Below are positions 6,826 through 12,722 of a stretch of DNA of 12,722 bases, in pieces; the first letter of the stretch is position 1, and every line of letters begins with the position of its first letter. A model generated the notes under the pieces. The model was not told the DNA's origin and did not search any database. It saw only the letters and a list, made by a program, of their open reading frames with translations. The stretch is from Candidatus Woesearchaeota archaeon (GTDB lineage: Archaea > Nanobdellota > Nanobdellia > Woesearchaeales > B29-G15). The position numbers and the translations under genes are program-made. The DNA lies in the NCBI GenBank assembly GCA_003650585.1, contig QMQS01000020.1, positions 1 through 12,722 of the forward strand, read 5' to 3'.

Positions 6826-7982
6826 CTAAACCACCTCAGTAATCTTTTGAAGCTGTTAATGCCTCTGAAAACCCACCCCTGTTTTAGCTTGATTGCATTG
6901 TACATGCAATTCTCTGAACAGCAGAGGCAGTTTATGCACTTTTTATAATCTATTGTTAGTGTGTTGCCTTTAAGGTGTATAGCATTCACAGGGCAGACCC
7001 TCACGCATGTATAGCATTTCTTGCATAGTGCTGGAATGATGTGAGGATAATTGACTGGTAAGGGAGAAACAAATTTTGTAATTCTATCGGCTATTGCTTG
7101 GGGCATAATATTGAGTAGCCTTAGCTTAAGCATTGAAGGTTGTTTGTACTTGACTACTGTGTAGTTTCCAATGACCCTGTATTTTGGGTACAACCCGCGC
7201 CGCTTTGCACTCACCTGGGTAGGCACATGGGGCTCTTTGATGCCGATTAGCTTAAGTGCGACTGCATCCAGGGCAACCGCATCTGTGCTGGCAAGCAAGT
7301 AGCCGGTGCGTTTGGGTGGGCCAGTGACAGGACCCTGCCCCTCCATGCCCCACACACCATCCATTAAATTCAACCCTGGTTTTATTGCAGAATATATATC
7401 TATAAGTAACTCACCAAACATCCTTGTGTTCACAGCCTTGAGATGCCCCTTGGCTTTGGCACCGCCAGGCAAGCACCCATAGAGATTCTTGACAGCCCCA
7501 GTAAACATTGTGAGGGAGTGGGTCTTGAGCTTTGGGAGGTTCACTATGAGGTCTGCCTCTACCACTATCTTGGGTAGCATGAGGTGTTTCCATACCACAC
7601 CATTGCTAATATCCACCCTTACGAGTGGCTGAGACTCAAATGGCAATATGGTTATATTGTGTTGCTTAATTGCTTTATTAATACCGCAAACCTCTAATGC
7701 AAGCTTGGTGTGCGGCAAGCCCCCACATCCTGAGGACTCGCCCAGAAAAATCTTGGCATCTGGAAACCTCTTGCGTAGATGTTTACAAACAGAGGCGACA
7801 ACAGCGGGGTGTGTTGTTACGGCTCTCTTGGGACTGGTAGGGAGAAGGAGGTTGGGCTTGAGGAGTATCTTTGGTTTTGCTCTCAGTTTGAGTTTTATCC
7901 TGCTTAGAATAGTGTCAACAGCTTTGTCTACTACCTCCTTTTGGTAAGATTCGCATCTCTCAACAAAAACATCCACTACCAT
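6822..7982 (-). CDS. DUF362 protein with C-terminal 2[4Fe-4S] ferredoxin domain
   Basis: The protein has 386 residues. The DUF362 domain fills about 1-275, with its conserved ILLKPNLL (39-46), NLPKLKTHSLTMFTGAVKNL (148-167), DGVWGMEGQGP (208-218) and STDAVALDAVALKLIGI (232-248). The C-terminal part carries two cluster motifs: C320-x2-C323-x2-C326-x3-C330-P and C349-x2-C352-x2-C355-x3-C359. Two [4Fe-4S] clusters are therefore expected, implying electron transfer or iron-sulfur handling. The reaction of DUF362 proteins is not established. The gene starts 10 bases after the GAPDH stop and overlaps pgk by ATGA, so it lies within a glycolytic operon. It may work with GAPDH or the redox balance of that step, but that is inference. 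No clear ribosome binding site precedes its ATG. Confidence 0.9.
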   Translation of the reverse strand: MVVDVFVERCESYQKEVVDKAVDTILSRIKLKLRAKPKILLKPNLLLPTSPKRAVTTHPAVVASVCKHLRKRFPDAKIFLGESSGCGGLPHTKLALEVCGINKAIKQHNITILPFESQPLVRVDISNGVVWKHLMLPKIVVEADLIVNLPKLKTHSLTMFTGAVKNLYGCLPGGAKAKGHLKAVNTRMFGELLIDIYSAIKPGLNLMDGVWGMEGQGPVTGPPKRTGYLLASTDAVALDAVALKLIGIKEPHVPTQVSAKRRGLYPKYRVIGNYTVVKYKQPSMLKLRLLNIMPQAIADRITKFVSPLPVNYPHIIPALCKKCYTCVRVCPVNAIHLKGNTLTIDYKKCINCLCCSENCMYNAIKLKQGWVFRGINSFKRLLRWFR

Positions 7983-7992
7983 AATATTACAC

Positions 7993-8994
7993 TTAAAGCA
8001 TCAACTCTAGGAGTTCGACCATCCTACAGCTATAGCCCCACTCATTGTCGTACCATGCCACAAGTTTGTAGAGATTCTTACCAACACGCATGGTTGAGGT
8101 TGCATCGAATATGCAGGAGTGGGGGTTGCCTATGATATCAGTGCTCACAAGGGGCTCCTCACTGTACTCGATAATGCCTCTCATCTTCCCATTTGCAGCC
8201 CTTTTAATTGCAGCATTCACCTCTTCCACACTCGGGGTTGAGGCAAGCTCTACAACGAAGTCCACAATAGAACCATCTGCCACAGGCACTCTAAATGCAA
8301 GCCCATCAATCTTACCCTTTAGCTCAGGTATAACGATTGCAGTTGTCTTGGCAGCCCCAGTAGTAGTGGGAACAATATTTATTGCACATGAGCGTGCCCT
8401 CCTAAGGTCCTTGTGGGGTCCGTCTAGTATCCTCTGGTCATTGGTGTAGGCATGCACAGTGGTCATAAAGCCCTCTTTTATCCCAAAGCTATCATGTATC
8501 ACCTTTGCCATTGGTGCCAGACAGTTGGTGGTACATGAGGCGTTTGATACAATATGGTGCTTTGATTTGTCATACTCTTTGTGGTTCACTCCCAGCACGA
8601 TTGTTTTATCAATCGGCTTACTACCCTTTGCTGGTGCAGATATCAACACCTTCTTTGCCCCTGCTTTAATGTGCTTGTAAGCACCCTCGTAGGTTCTGAA
8701 TATACCCGTGCTCTCTACCACAATATCTATACCGAGTTGCTTCCACGGTAGGTTCTCTGGCTCTCTCTCAGAGAAAACCTTTATTGCTTTGTTGTTGATA
8801 ATCAGCTGCTTGGCTTTTACCTTCACACTTCCATTGAATTTGCCAAAGACAGAGTCATACCTAAACAGGTGTGCCATAGTGTTGATATCGCCCAAATCAT
8901 TAATTGCAACAAACTCAATCTTTTTGGAGTTTATGCCTGCTTTTAGAACATTCCTTCCTATTCTTCCGAACCCATTTATGGCCACTCTCACCAT
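7993..8994 (-). CDS. gap: Type I glyceraldehyde-3-phosphate dehydrogenase (phosphorylating, bacterial-type)
   Basis: The enzyme oxidises glyceraldehyde 3-phosphate with phosphate to 1,3-bisphosphoglycerate in the cytoplasm, reducing NAD(P). The 333-residue protein has the Rossmann motif NGFGRIGR (7-14), the catalytic SNASCTTNC with Cys154, His181 in TTVHAYTNDQR, the RRAR and PTTTGAAK phosphate-binding segments (198-216), and the closing WYDNEWGYS (314-322). Asp36 in INDLGD and Pro193 in DGPHKDLR are features of NAD-preferring type I enzymes, so NAD use is likely. Most archaea use a different (type II) GAPDH, so this gene was probably acquired from bacteria. The ATG at 8994 is chosen because GGGGGTG lies just upstream and the protein then starts as the family does; a longer reading from 9036 adds 14 unrelated residues. 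It is the first gene of a three-gene operon. Confidence 0.97.
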   Translation of the reverse strand: MVRVAINGFGRIGRNVLKAGINSKKIEFVAINDLGDINTMAHLFRYDSVFGKFNGSVKVKAKQLIINNKAIKVFSEREPENLPWKQLGIDIVVESTGIFRTYEGAYKHIKAGAKKVLISAPAKGSKPIDKTIVLGVNHKEYDKSKHHIVSNASCTTNCLAPMAKVIHDSFGIKEGFMTTVHAYTNDQRILDGPHKDLRRARSCAINIVPTTTGAAKTTAIVIPELKGKIDGLAFRVPVADGSIVDFVVELASTPSVEEVNAAIKRAANGKMRGIIEYSEEPLVSTDIIGNPHSCIFDATSTMRVGKNLYKLVAWYDNEWGYSCRMVELLELML

Positions 8995-9019
8995 TTTTAC
9001 ACCCCCGCTTATTACCCAT

Positions 9020-9035
9020 TGCCAATATGTTGGCA
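9020..9035. promoter_or_regulatory. Perfect inverted repeat in the gap promoter, candidate operator
   Basis: TGCCAA-TATG-TTGGCA has two perfect 6-base arms around a 4-base spacer. It begins one base downstream of the gap TATA box (9037-9045) and so spans the region between the TATA box and the expected transcript start near 9015-9018. That placement is typical of archaeal repressor sites that block polymerase recruitment. The regulator is unknown and not visible in this window. Confidence 0.5.
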
Positions 9036-9036
9036 C

Positions 9037-9053
9037 TTTAAATAATTTTCTTT
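9037..9053 (-). promoter_or_regulatory. BRE/TATA promoter of the gap-DUF362-pgk operon
   Basis: On the minus strand, GAAAGAAAA (BRE-like) is followed by TTATTTAAA (9037-9045). Transcription would start about 25 bases downstream, near 9015-9018. This leaves a leader of about 20 bases that contains the GGGGGTG ribosome binding site (9000-9006) ahead of the gap ATG. Confidence 0.6.
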
Positions 9054-9083
9054 CAAAAACCCATTGTTTGGCTCTGATATAAT

Positions 9084-9099
9084 AGAAACATTTATATAT
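9084..9099 (+). promoter_or_regulatory. BRE/TATA promoter of the pilin gene
   Basis: AGAAACA is followed directly by TTTATATAT (9091-9099), a near-ideal archaeal TATA box. The expected start near 9120-9125 leaves a leader of about 40 bases. Two further TGTATATT copies (9101-9108 and 9113-9120) lie downstream and may be alternative elements. The promoter is divergent from that of gap. Confidence 0.65.
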
Positions 9100-9145
9100 C
9101 TGTATATTCTTTTGTATATTAATCTTGCTCTTAGGAGCGGAAATA

Positions 9146-9152
9146 GAGGTGA
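9146..9152 (+). promoter_or_regulatory. Ribosome binding site that sets the pilin start
   Basis: GAGGTGA lies 8 bases before ATG 9161 and is a strong match to the archaeal anti-Shine-Dalgarno complement. It rules out the longer reading from 9125, whose extra 12 residues would also spoil the short basic N-terminus expected of a class III signal peptide. Confidence 0.75.
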
Positions 9153-9160
9153 AGGGAAGA

Positions 9161-9658
9161 ATGAGAAAAGGTCAAGCAGCCATGGAATTTTTGATGACCT
9201 ATGGTTGGGCAATCCTAGTGGTACTGGCTGCCATAGGTGCTTTGGCATACTTTGGGGTTTTGAGCCCTGCAAGGTTCTTGCCAGAGCGATGCACCGGTCC
9301 AGCAGGTATGGATTGCCTTGAGAAGGCTAGTATCGACGCATCGGCTGACACTGTTTCATGGGCGATCAAGAACAACTTGGGACACGGTATCAATATAACA
9401 AATATCTTGGATAACCCAGATGAGACAGGGAATTGTGACACCATTACAGAGAAGGCAATTACAGTTGACGGCACTACTACTGTATTGACTGGGAGCAACC
9501 AAGTGTCATTGGCCAATGGTAAGGAAGCGATTTTGAGGGTTAATTGTAGTGGATTTGACTCTGGGAAGTTCAGTGGTGACTTCAGTGTTGTATACAAATC
9601 ACTTGACACTGGCCTCCAACACAAAGCAGCCTACTCGATTAGGGGTAAAGCCACATAA
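9161..9658 (+). CDS. Class III signal peptide (pilin-like) protein
   Basis: The protein has 165 residues and begins MRKG/QAAMEFLMTYGWAIL, with Q directly after the expected cleavage site and E at position +5 (QAAME). This is the class III signal peptide processed by archaeal EppA-type prepilin peptidases. The following hydrophobic stretch (about 9-33) would form the filament core helix. The remaining 130 residues are a polar head with cysteines at 44, 52, 92 and 129 and sequons NIT and NCS. It would be processed in the membrane and assembled into a type IV-like pilus or kept as a minor subunit. No pilus ATPase or membrane platform gene is in the window. A membrane-anchored surface protein gene follows after 19 bases and is probably co-transcribed. 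Confidence 0.9.
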   Translation: MRKGQAAMEFLMTYGWAILVVLAAIGALAYFGVLSPARFLPERCTGPAGMDCLEKASIDASADTVSWAIKNNLGHGINITNILDNPDETGNCDTITEKAITVDGTTTVLTGSNQVSLANGKEAILRVNCSGFDSGKFSGDFSVVYKSLDTGLQHKAAYSIRGKAT

Positions 9659-9677
9659 AGCTTTTAACCCTTAAATC

Positions 9678-11165
9678 ATGAGAACCATTTTTATATTTTT
9701 AATACTCCTTCTTTTTTCCATTCCCCAGTTTGTGCTTGCTGATGAAGGGCTCAAGTCAGTATTCGACGAATGGGTCACTTCTGGGGTTTATAAAACGAGT
9801 GAGGGCAGCAACTTTAGTGTTGTTGTGAGAGAGCAGACCAATAAGTGCTATATAAATCTCGAAAACCAAAGCTACATTGTGGAGAATGGGAGTTGTTATA
9901 CCCGCAACTTCACCCTGGTTTGTATGGAGGGTATACGCCAGAGCGAGATTTTTGATATGTCCCTATTCAAGTGGCTTTATGAGGCTAAGATTAGGATATC
10001 CAAGCGCGTGCCTGAGGTTTATTTAGAGAAAGAGATTGCAAAGCAAACACTGCTCCTTGGAGAAACCACTGTTGTTAATCTTAGATTTGGTAATAAGGGG
10101 GTGAAACCAGCTTACTCTGTTGAACTTGCTGACACCTACCCTACCAATATAGTGGAGATTGAAAGGGTTGAGGGATGTAAGCTTAGGGGCGACACAGTGG
10201 AATGGAGTGGTATTCTAGATGCTGGTGAGGGATTTGAATGCCAGGTTTATATTAAGGGAATAACCCCTGGTGAAGCCCAATCGAGAGTGGACCTCGCTTA
10301 TTACGATGGCTTTGACAGAAAGAATATCAATGTCAAAGAAAAGATAAGGGTTAAAGAGTACCAGGTTGAACTTGATAGCCAGCTTTTAGGTGGTAACTTC
10401 AGTATTGGCAACCAAACCAACTTTAGCATTAAACTAACACCAAAAGCAGAGTTTGATTGGTTTAAGTACACGGTTGAGTTTCCTCAAGGTGTTAGGATTC
10501 TGAAGGCATCCCCTGAGATGAAGGTAGCTGGGAATACATATGCTTACGATGCGCTCCTCAAGGCAGAGAAGAGTTTTGAGTTTGTGCTTGGGTTTGAGTA
10601 CATCGGCAATTTCAGTATAACTGAGCAAGTGGGGTATAGATTAGGCGCGTTGGTGCATAATTTCTCCAAAACCCACTCTTTTAGTGTAACAGGGGACAAG
10701 TTGCTCATCCGTGCTTACTCGGATAGGATAGAGAATGGCAAGGGTGAGTTCTATATCACAAACCCCACTCGCTCCCGGTTTGATACCATAAGTGTGAACT
10801 TCACATACAACAACCACACTTTCAGCAAAGAGCTTGGCTCGATTGGAAGGGGCAACCACAAGGCAGTGAGTTTTGAATACTCTGGACCACAAGAAGAGCT
10901 ATCAGTAAAGGTAGAGCTCGGCTACACCACTATGTATGGGCAGCGTCTCAAGGCAACCAAAACCCTCACCTATAAGTACACACCACCAAAGGAGGTTATT
11001 GTTGAGCAAAAAGAGGTTGAAACAACCCAAACTCAGGAGCAAACAGAAGAGTCACCTGAAATCAAAGAAAAGAGATTCCACCTTGGGTTGTTTATTGTTG
11101 GCTTGGTGATGATAATTACTATTTTCATTGGTGTGGTTATTCTCATAAGTAAATTGACGAAGTAA
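9678..11165 (+). CDS. Secreted beta-sandwich surface protein with C-terminal membrane anchor
   Basis: The protein has 495 residues. A signal peptide spans about 1-21 (ending VLA/D). An N-terminal region with cysteines 57, 73 and 82 is followed by a DUF11/CARDB-like segment (about 120-226: LLLGETTVVNLRFGNKGVKPAYSVEL, then a GDTVEWSGILDAGE stretch) and further beta-rich repeats to about 432. A T/E/Q-rich stalk (about 436-465) and a membrane helix (about 468-491) precede a short KLTK tail. At least nine sequons (for example NFS, NQS, NGS, NFT, NQT, NHT) suggest heavy N-glycosylation. It resembles archaeal envelope proteins that present beta domains on a stalk. It has no ribosome binding site and follows the pilin gene closely, so it may serve pilus assembly or anchoring; that role is inference. 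Confidence 0.8.
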   Translation: MRTIFIFLILLLFSIPQFVLADEGLKSVFDEWVTSGVYKTSEGSNFSVVVREQTNKCYINLENQSYIVENGSCYTRNFTLVCMEGIRQSEIFDMSLFKWLYEAKIRISKRVPEVYLEKEIAKQTLLLGETTVVNLRFGNKGVKPAYSVELADTYPTNIVEIERVEGCKLRGDTVEWSGILDAGEGFECQVYIKGITPGEAQSRVDLAYYDGFDRKNINVKEKIRVKEYQVELDSQLLGGNFSIGNQTNFSIKLTPKAEFDWFKYTVEFPQGVRILKASPEMKVAGNTYAYDALLKAEKSFEFVLGFEYIGNFSITEQVGYRLGALVHNFSKTHSFSVTGDKLLIRAYSDRIENGKGEFYITNPTRSRFDTISVNFTYNNHTFSKELGSIGRGNHKAVSFEYSGPQEELSVKVELGYTTMYGQRLKATKTLTYKYTPPKEVIVEQKEVETTQTQEQTEESPEIKEKRFHLGLFIVGLVMIITIFIGVVILISKLTK

Positions 11166-11169
11166 TTGG

Positions 11170-11184
11170 AAAAGGTTTTAAATA
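11170..11184 (+). promoter_or_regulatory. BRE/TATA promoter of rnp3 (leaderless)
   Basis: AAAAGG followed by TTTTAAATA (box 11176-11184) has its centre about 27 bases before the ATG at 11207. No ribosome binding site is present, so a leaderless transcript is expected. Confidence 0.6.
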
Positions 11185-11206
11185 CAACCTTTGACTTTGT
11201 TTAAGT

Positions 11207-11815
11207 ATGAGAATAGATGTGGTTCTCCCAAAGGGAAACGAAAGCGAGTTTTATCAGCAGGCACTAAGCCTGGGTTATGAGGGCTTGGTGTTGCTCTATC
11301 CAATCGAGAGACTCAAGGGTTTAAAGCTACCCAAACCACCACAAAACTTGAAAGTAACACCTGCTGGCTTAATAGATGCCAAAAGGATAAGTCGGAGAGC
11401 CCCCAAGAAGCTGCTCACTTTTATTGAGGGAGGTAAGCGCCATGAGTTTGAAAAGATATGTCCGAATGTGATATTCAATCTTGAGCAATCCAAGAAACCA
11501 GACAAAACCCACTACCGCAGCTCTGGTTTGGATGATGTCTTATGCAGAATTGCCCACAAAGCCGGTATAATTGTGGGGTTTGGACTCAACCGCATACTCA
11601 ACTCTGCTATACCCAGGCATGTTGTACTCGGGAGAATAATGCAGAACATCCGCTTCTGTAGGAGGTTTGATGTTGAGATGCTGCTGGGCTCTTTTGCCAA
11701 TCAACCATTGGGAATGAGGTCTGCCCATGATATGATTGCTTTTGGTATGAGTTTGGGTATGAGCAGTATCGAGGCAAAACAAAGCATTGAGGTGCTTACA
11801 AGATTTTTCATTTAG
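11207..11815 (+). CDS. rnp3: Ribonuclease P protein component 3 (Rpp30 family)
   Basis: This is a protein subunit of archaeal RNase P, the ribonucleoprotein that removes the 5' leader of precursor tRNAs. At 202 residues it is near the family's usual length. Recognisable parts are the N-terminal MRIDVVLP and LGYEGLVLLYP strands (1-8 and 22-32), HYRSSGLDDVLCRIAHKAG (102-120), IIVGFGLNRIL (121-131), LGRIMQNIRFCRRFDVEMLLGSFA (141-164) and the LGMRSAHDMIAFGMSLGM segment (168-185). The fold is a PHP-like barrel that supports the RNA and pairs with the Pop5 subunit; the protein itself lacks a nuclease metal site. It has its own promoter and overlaps the convergent glycosyltransferase gene by 8 bases. 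Confidence 0.92.
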   Translation: MRIDVVLPKGNESEFYQQALSLGYEGLVLLYPIERLKGLKLPKPPQNLKVTPAGLIDAKRISRRAPKKLLTFIEGGKRHEFEKICPNVIFNLEQSKKPDKTHYRSSGLDDVLCRIAHKAGIIVGFGLNRILNSAIPRHVVLGRIMQNIRFCRRFDVEMLLGSFANQPLGMRSAHDMIAFGMSLGMSSIEAKQSIEVLTRFFI

Positions 11816-12692
11816 TGGGCGGTTTTGTGTCGAGCACCTTGGTTGATTTAACCTGTTGCCATATGATGTGGCTCCTTCCTATGCGAAAGTCCCAGTAGCC
11901 AAGAGCCCTTGAAATAGCTTCCAAGAGAATGGCAAACCCTGTTTTAAATGGTGCTCTAAAGTCAATTTGACTAAGAATGAGTTTGACCAAGCACAAATTG
12001 CTCATTGTGGGTGGTGTATAACCAGTTTGGTGCTTGAGATAAAGATGACCAGCGAAAATCCTCCTTCTCTGTTTTATAAAATCTTTAATTGTTGTGGGAC
12101 CCTTGTTGTGTATTATTGCATCTGCCACATACCTACCTTGGTAGCCCATTTTTAGGATTAGAGAGGCAATATATTCTTCGTCTACTGCAGTTGGCTCTAG
12201 TTCCTCAAAAACCCTTCTGAAAGCAATGCACTCGCCAAACTTGGGTTGTCTCATGGCGATCTGGTGGTGGAGGTGCCACACCACATGCACAGCAAACCCG
12301 AGCCAGGATTTTGGGGGGTTGAGTGGTATAGGATGGGAGCCACATATCCCCACTTTTGGGTTCTTTAAGGGCTTGCACAATTGCTCAACTGTTGTGGGTT
12401 GGAGCAGGATATCACCACTCATTAGCACTATGATTGGTGTTTGGGAGTGCTTGAGTATGAGGTTGATGGCACTATACTTGCCAGCCCTCTTTCTCTGGCG
12501 CATAAGCACAACCTTGCCATATCTCTGGGCAAATCTCTCGACAATCTCATCAGTTTTGTCAGTTGAGCCAGAGGAGACCACAATAACCTCCTTAATTCTA
12601 AACTCCTTAGTCCTCTGGGTAAGGATTTGAGCAAGCAGTTTACCGATGTTTGCTTCCTCGTTGTAGGCACAAACCCCTACTGTTATGTCCAT
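11808..12692 (-). CDS. Family 2 glycosyltransferase (GT-A fold)
   Basis: The protein has 294 residues and begins with VGVCAYNEEANIGKLL (5-20), the nucleotide-sugar binding strand of GT2 enzymes, followed by VVSSGSTDKT (38-47) and RAGKYSAIN (69-77). The metal-binding DXD position reads SGD (92-94), so the first acidic residue is replaced. GECIAFRR (153-160), DEEYIA (171-176, base region) and QRRRIFAGH (208-216, in place of QxxRW) complete the pattern. A hydrophobic segment near 232-265 may associate with the membrane. It likely adds a sugar to a lipid carrier or surface glycan, which would fit the sequon-rich surface proteins upstream; donor and acceptor cannot be told. It is convergent with rnp3. 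Confidence 0.88.
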   Translation of the reverse strand: MDITVGVCAYNEEANIGKLLAQILTQRTKEFRIKEVIVVSSGSTDKTDEIVERFAQRYGKVVLMRQRKRAGKYSAINLILKHSQTPIIVLMSGDILLQPTTVEQLCKPLKNPKVGICGSHPIPLNPPKSWLGFAVHVVWHLHHQIAMRQPKFGECIAFRRVFEELEPTAVDEEYIASLILKMGYQGRYVADAIIHNKGPTTIKDFIKQRRRIFAGHLYLKHQTGYTPPTMSNLCLVKLILSQIDFRAPFKTGFAILLEAISRALGYWDFRIGRSHIIWQQVKSTKVLDTKPPTK

Positions 12693-12713
12693 GCCAAAAT
12701 AAAATAGCTTTGG

Positions 12714-12722
12714 GTTTATTAA
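12714..12722 (-). promoter_or_regulatory. Possible TATA box of the glycosyltransferase gene
   Basis: On the minus strand the window edge reads TTAATAAAC, centred about 26 bases before the ATG at 12692, the same spacing as the other leaderless promoters here. The BRE would lie outside the window, so the call is tentative. Confidence 0.35.

Noticed and set aside
8995..9036. N-terminal extension of 14 residues on GAPDH (start at 9036)
   Set aside because: It would run through the predicted transcript start, the operator palindrome and the ribosome binding site, and it adds residues foreign to the family.
9127..9138. Small hairpin GCTC-TTAG-GAGC in the pilin leader
   Set aside because: A four-base stem is too weak to call a regulatory RNA element.
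9125..9160. Longer pilin start at TTG 9125
   Set aside because: The GAGGTGA site at 9146-9152 and the class III signal peptide pattern both place the start at ATG 9161.
9199..9624. Minus-strand open reading of 141 codons opposite the pilin
   Set aside because: It is an antisense shadow of a gene that is clear from its signal peptide; no promoter or ribosome binding site supports it.
1..12722. Mobile element, defence island or CRISPR
   Set aside because: No transposase, integrase, nuclease-helicase set, spaced direct repeats or terminal inverted repeats were seen; the genes are housekeeping, glycolytic or envelope-related.

Overview
The window reads as archaeal chromosome. The evidence is BRE/TATA promoters placed about 26-27 bases before the start codon, a pilin with an archaeal class III signal peptide (KG/QAAMEFL), the RNase P subunit Rpp30, and many N-glycosylation sequons in secreted proteins. 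The cysteine-rich CGDG/CGNG and thrombospondin-like modules, the very tight gene packing and the bacterial-type glycolytic enzymes suggest an uncultured, possibly DPANN-like lineage. That placement is inference; no rRNA or other taxonomic marker is present.

Left part (1-4582, plus strand). The 3' end of a membrane-anchored zinc-ribbon protein is followed by a promoter and a run of five overlapping genes: a membrane-anchored protein with two GWNL-type repeats, two secreted/membrane proteins sharing a related extracellular domain, a DUF167 protein, and a soluble coiled-coil protein. The second of the two related proteins is large, with a cysteine-rich ectodomain, three membrane helices and a helical cytoplasmic region. 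A convergent gene (4579-5544, minus) with its own promoter encodes a coiled-coil protein with one membrane helix and a small six-cysteine external tail. Apart from DUF167, none of these has a function I can name. Together they look like an uncharacterised cell-envelope module linking the surface to cytoplasmic coiled coils.

Middle part (5632-8994, minus strand). This is a compact three-gene operon: type I (bacterial-type) glyceraldehyde-3-phosphate dehydrogenase, a DUF362 protein with a two-cluster ferredoxin domain, and phosphoglycerate kinase. The dehydrogenase and kinase are consecutive steps of glycolysis. The iron-sulfur protein lies between them and overlaps the kinase gene by ATGA. The operon promoter carries a perfect inverted repeat, TGCCAA-N4-TTGGCA, one base downstream of the TATA box, which is a likely operator.

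Right part (8995-12722). A divergent promoter drives a class III pilin-like protein and a large glycosylation-site-rich surface protein with a C-terminal membrane anchor. Next comes rnp3 (RNase P component 3) from a leaderless-type promoter. A family 2 glycosyltransferase follows on the opposite strand, its 3' end overlapping rnp3 by 8 bases.

No stretch longer than 300 bases lacks a gene. I found no tRNA, rRNA, CRISPR array, insertion sequence or transposase.
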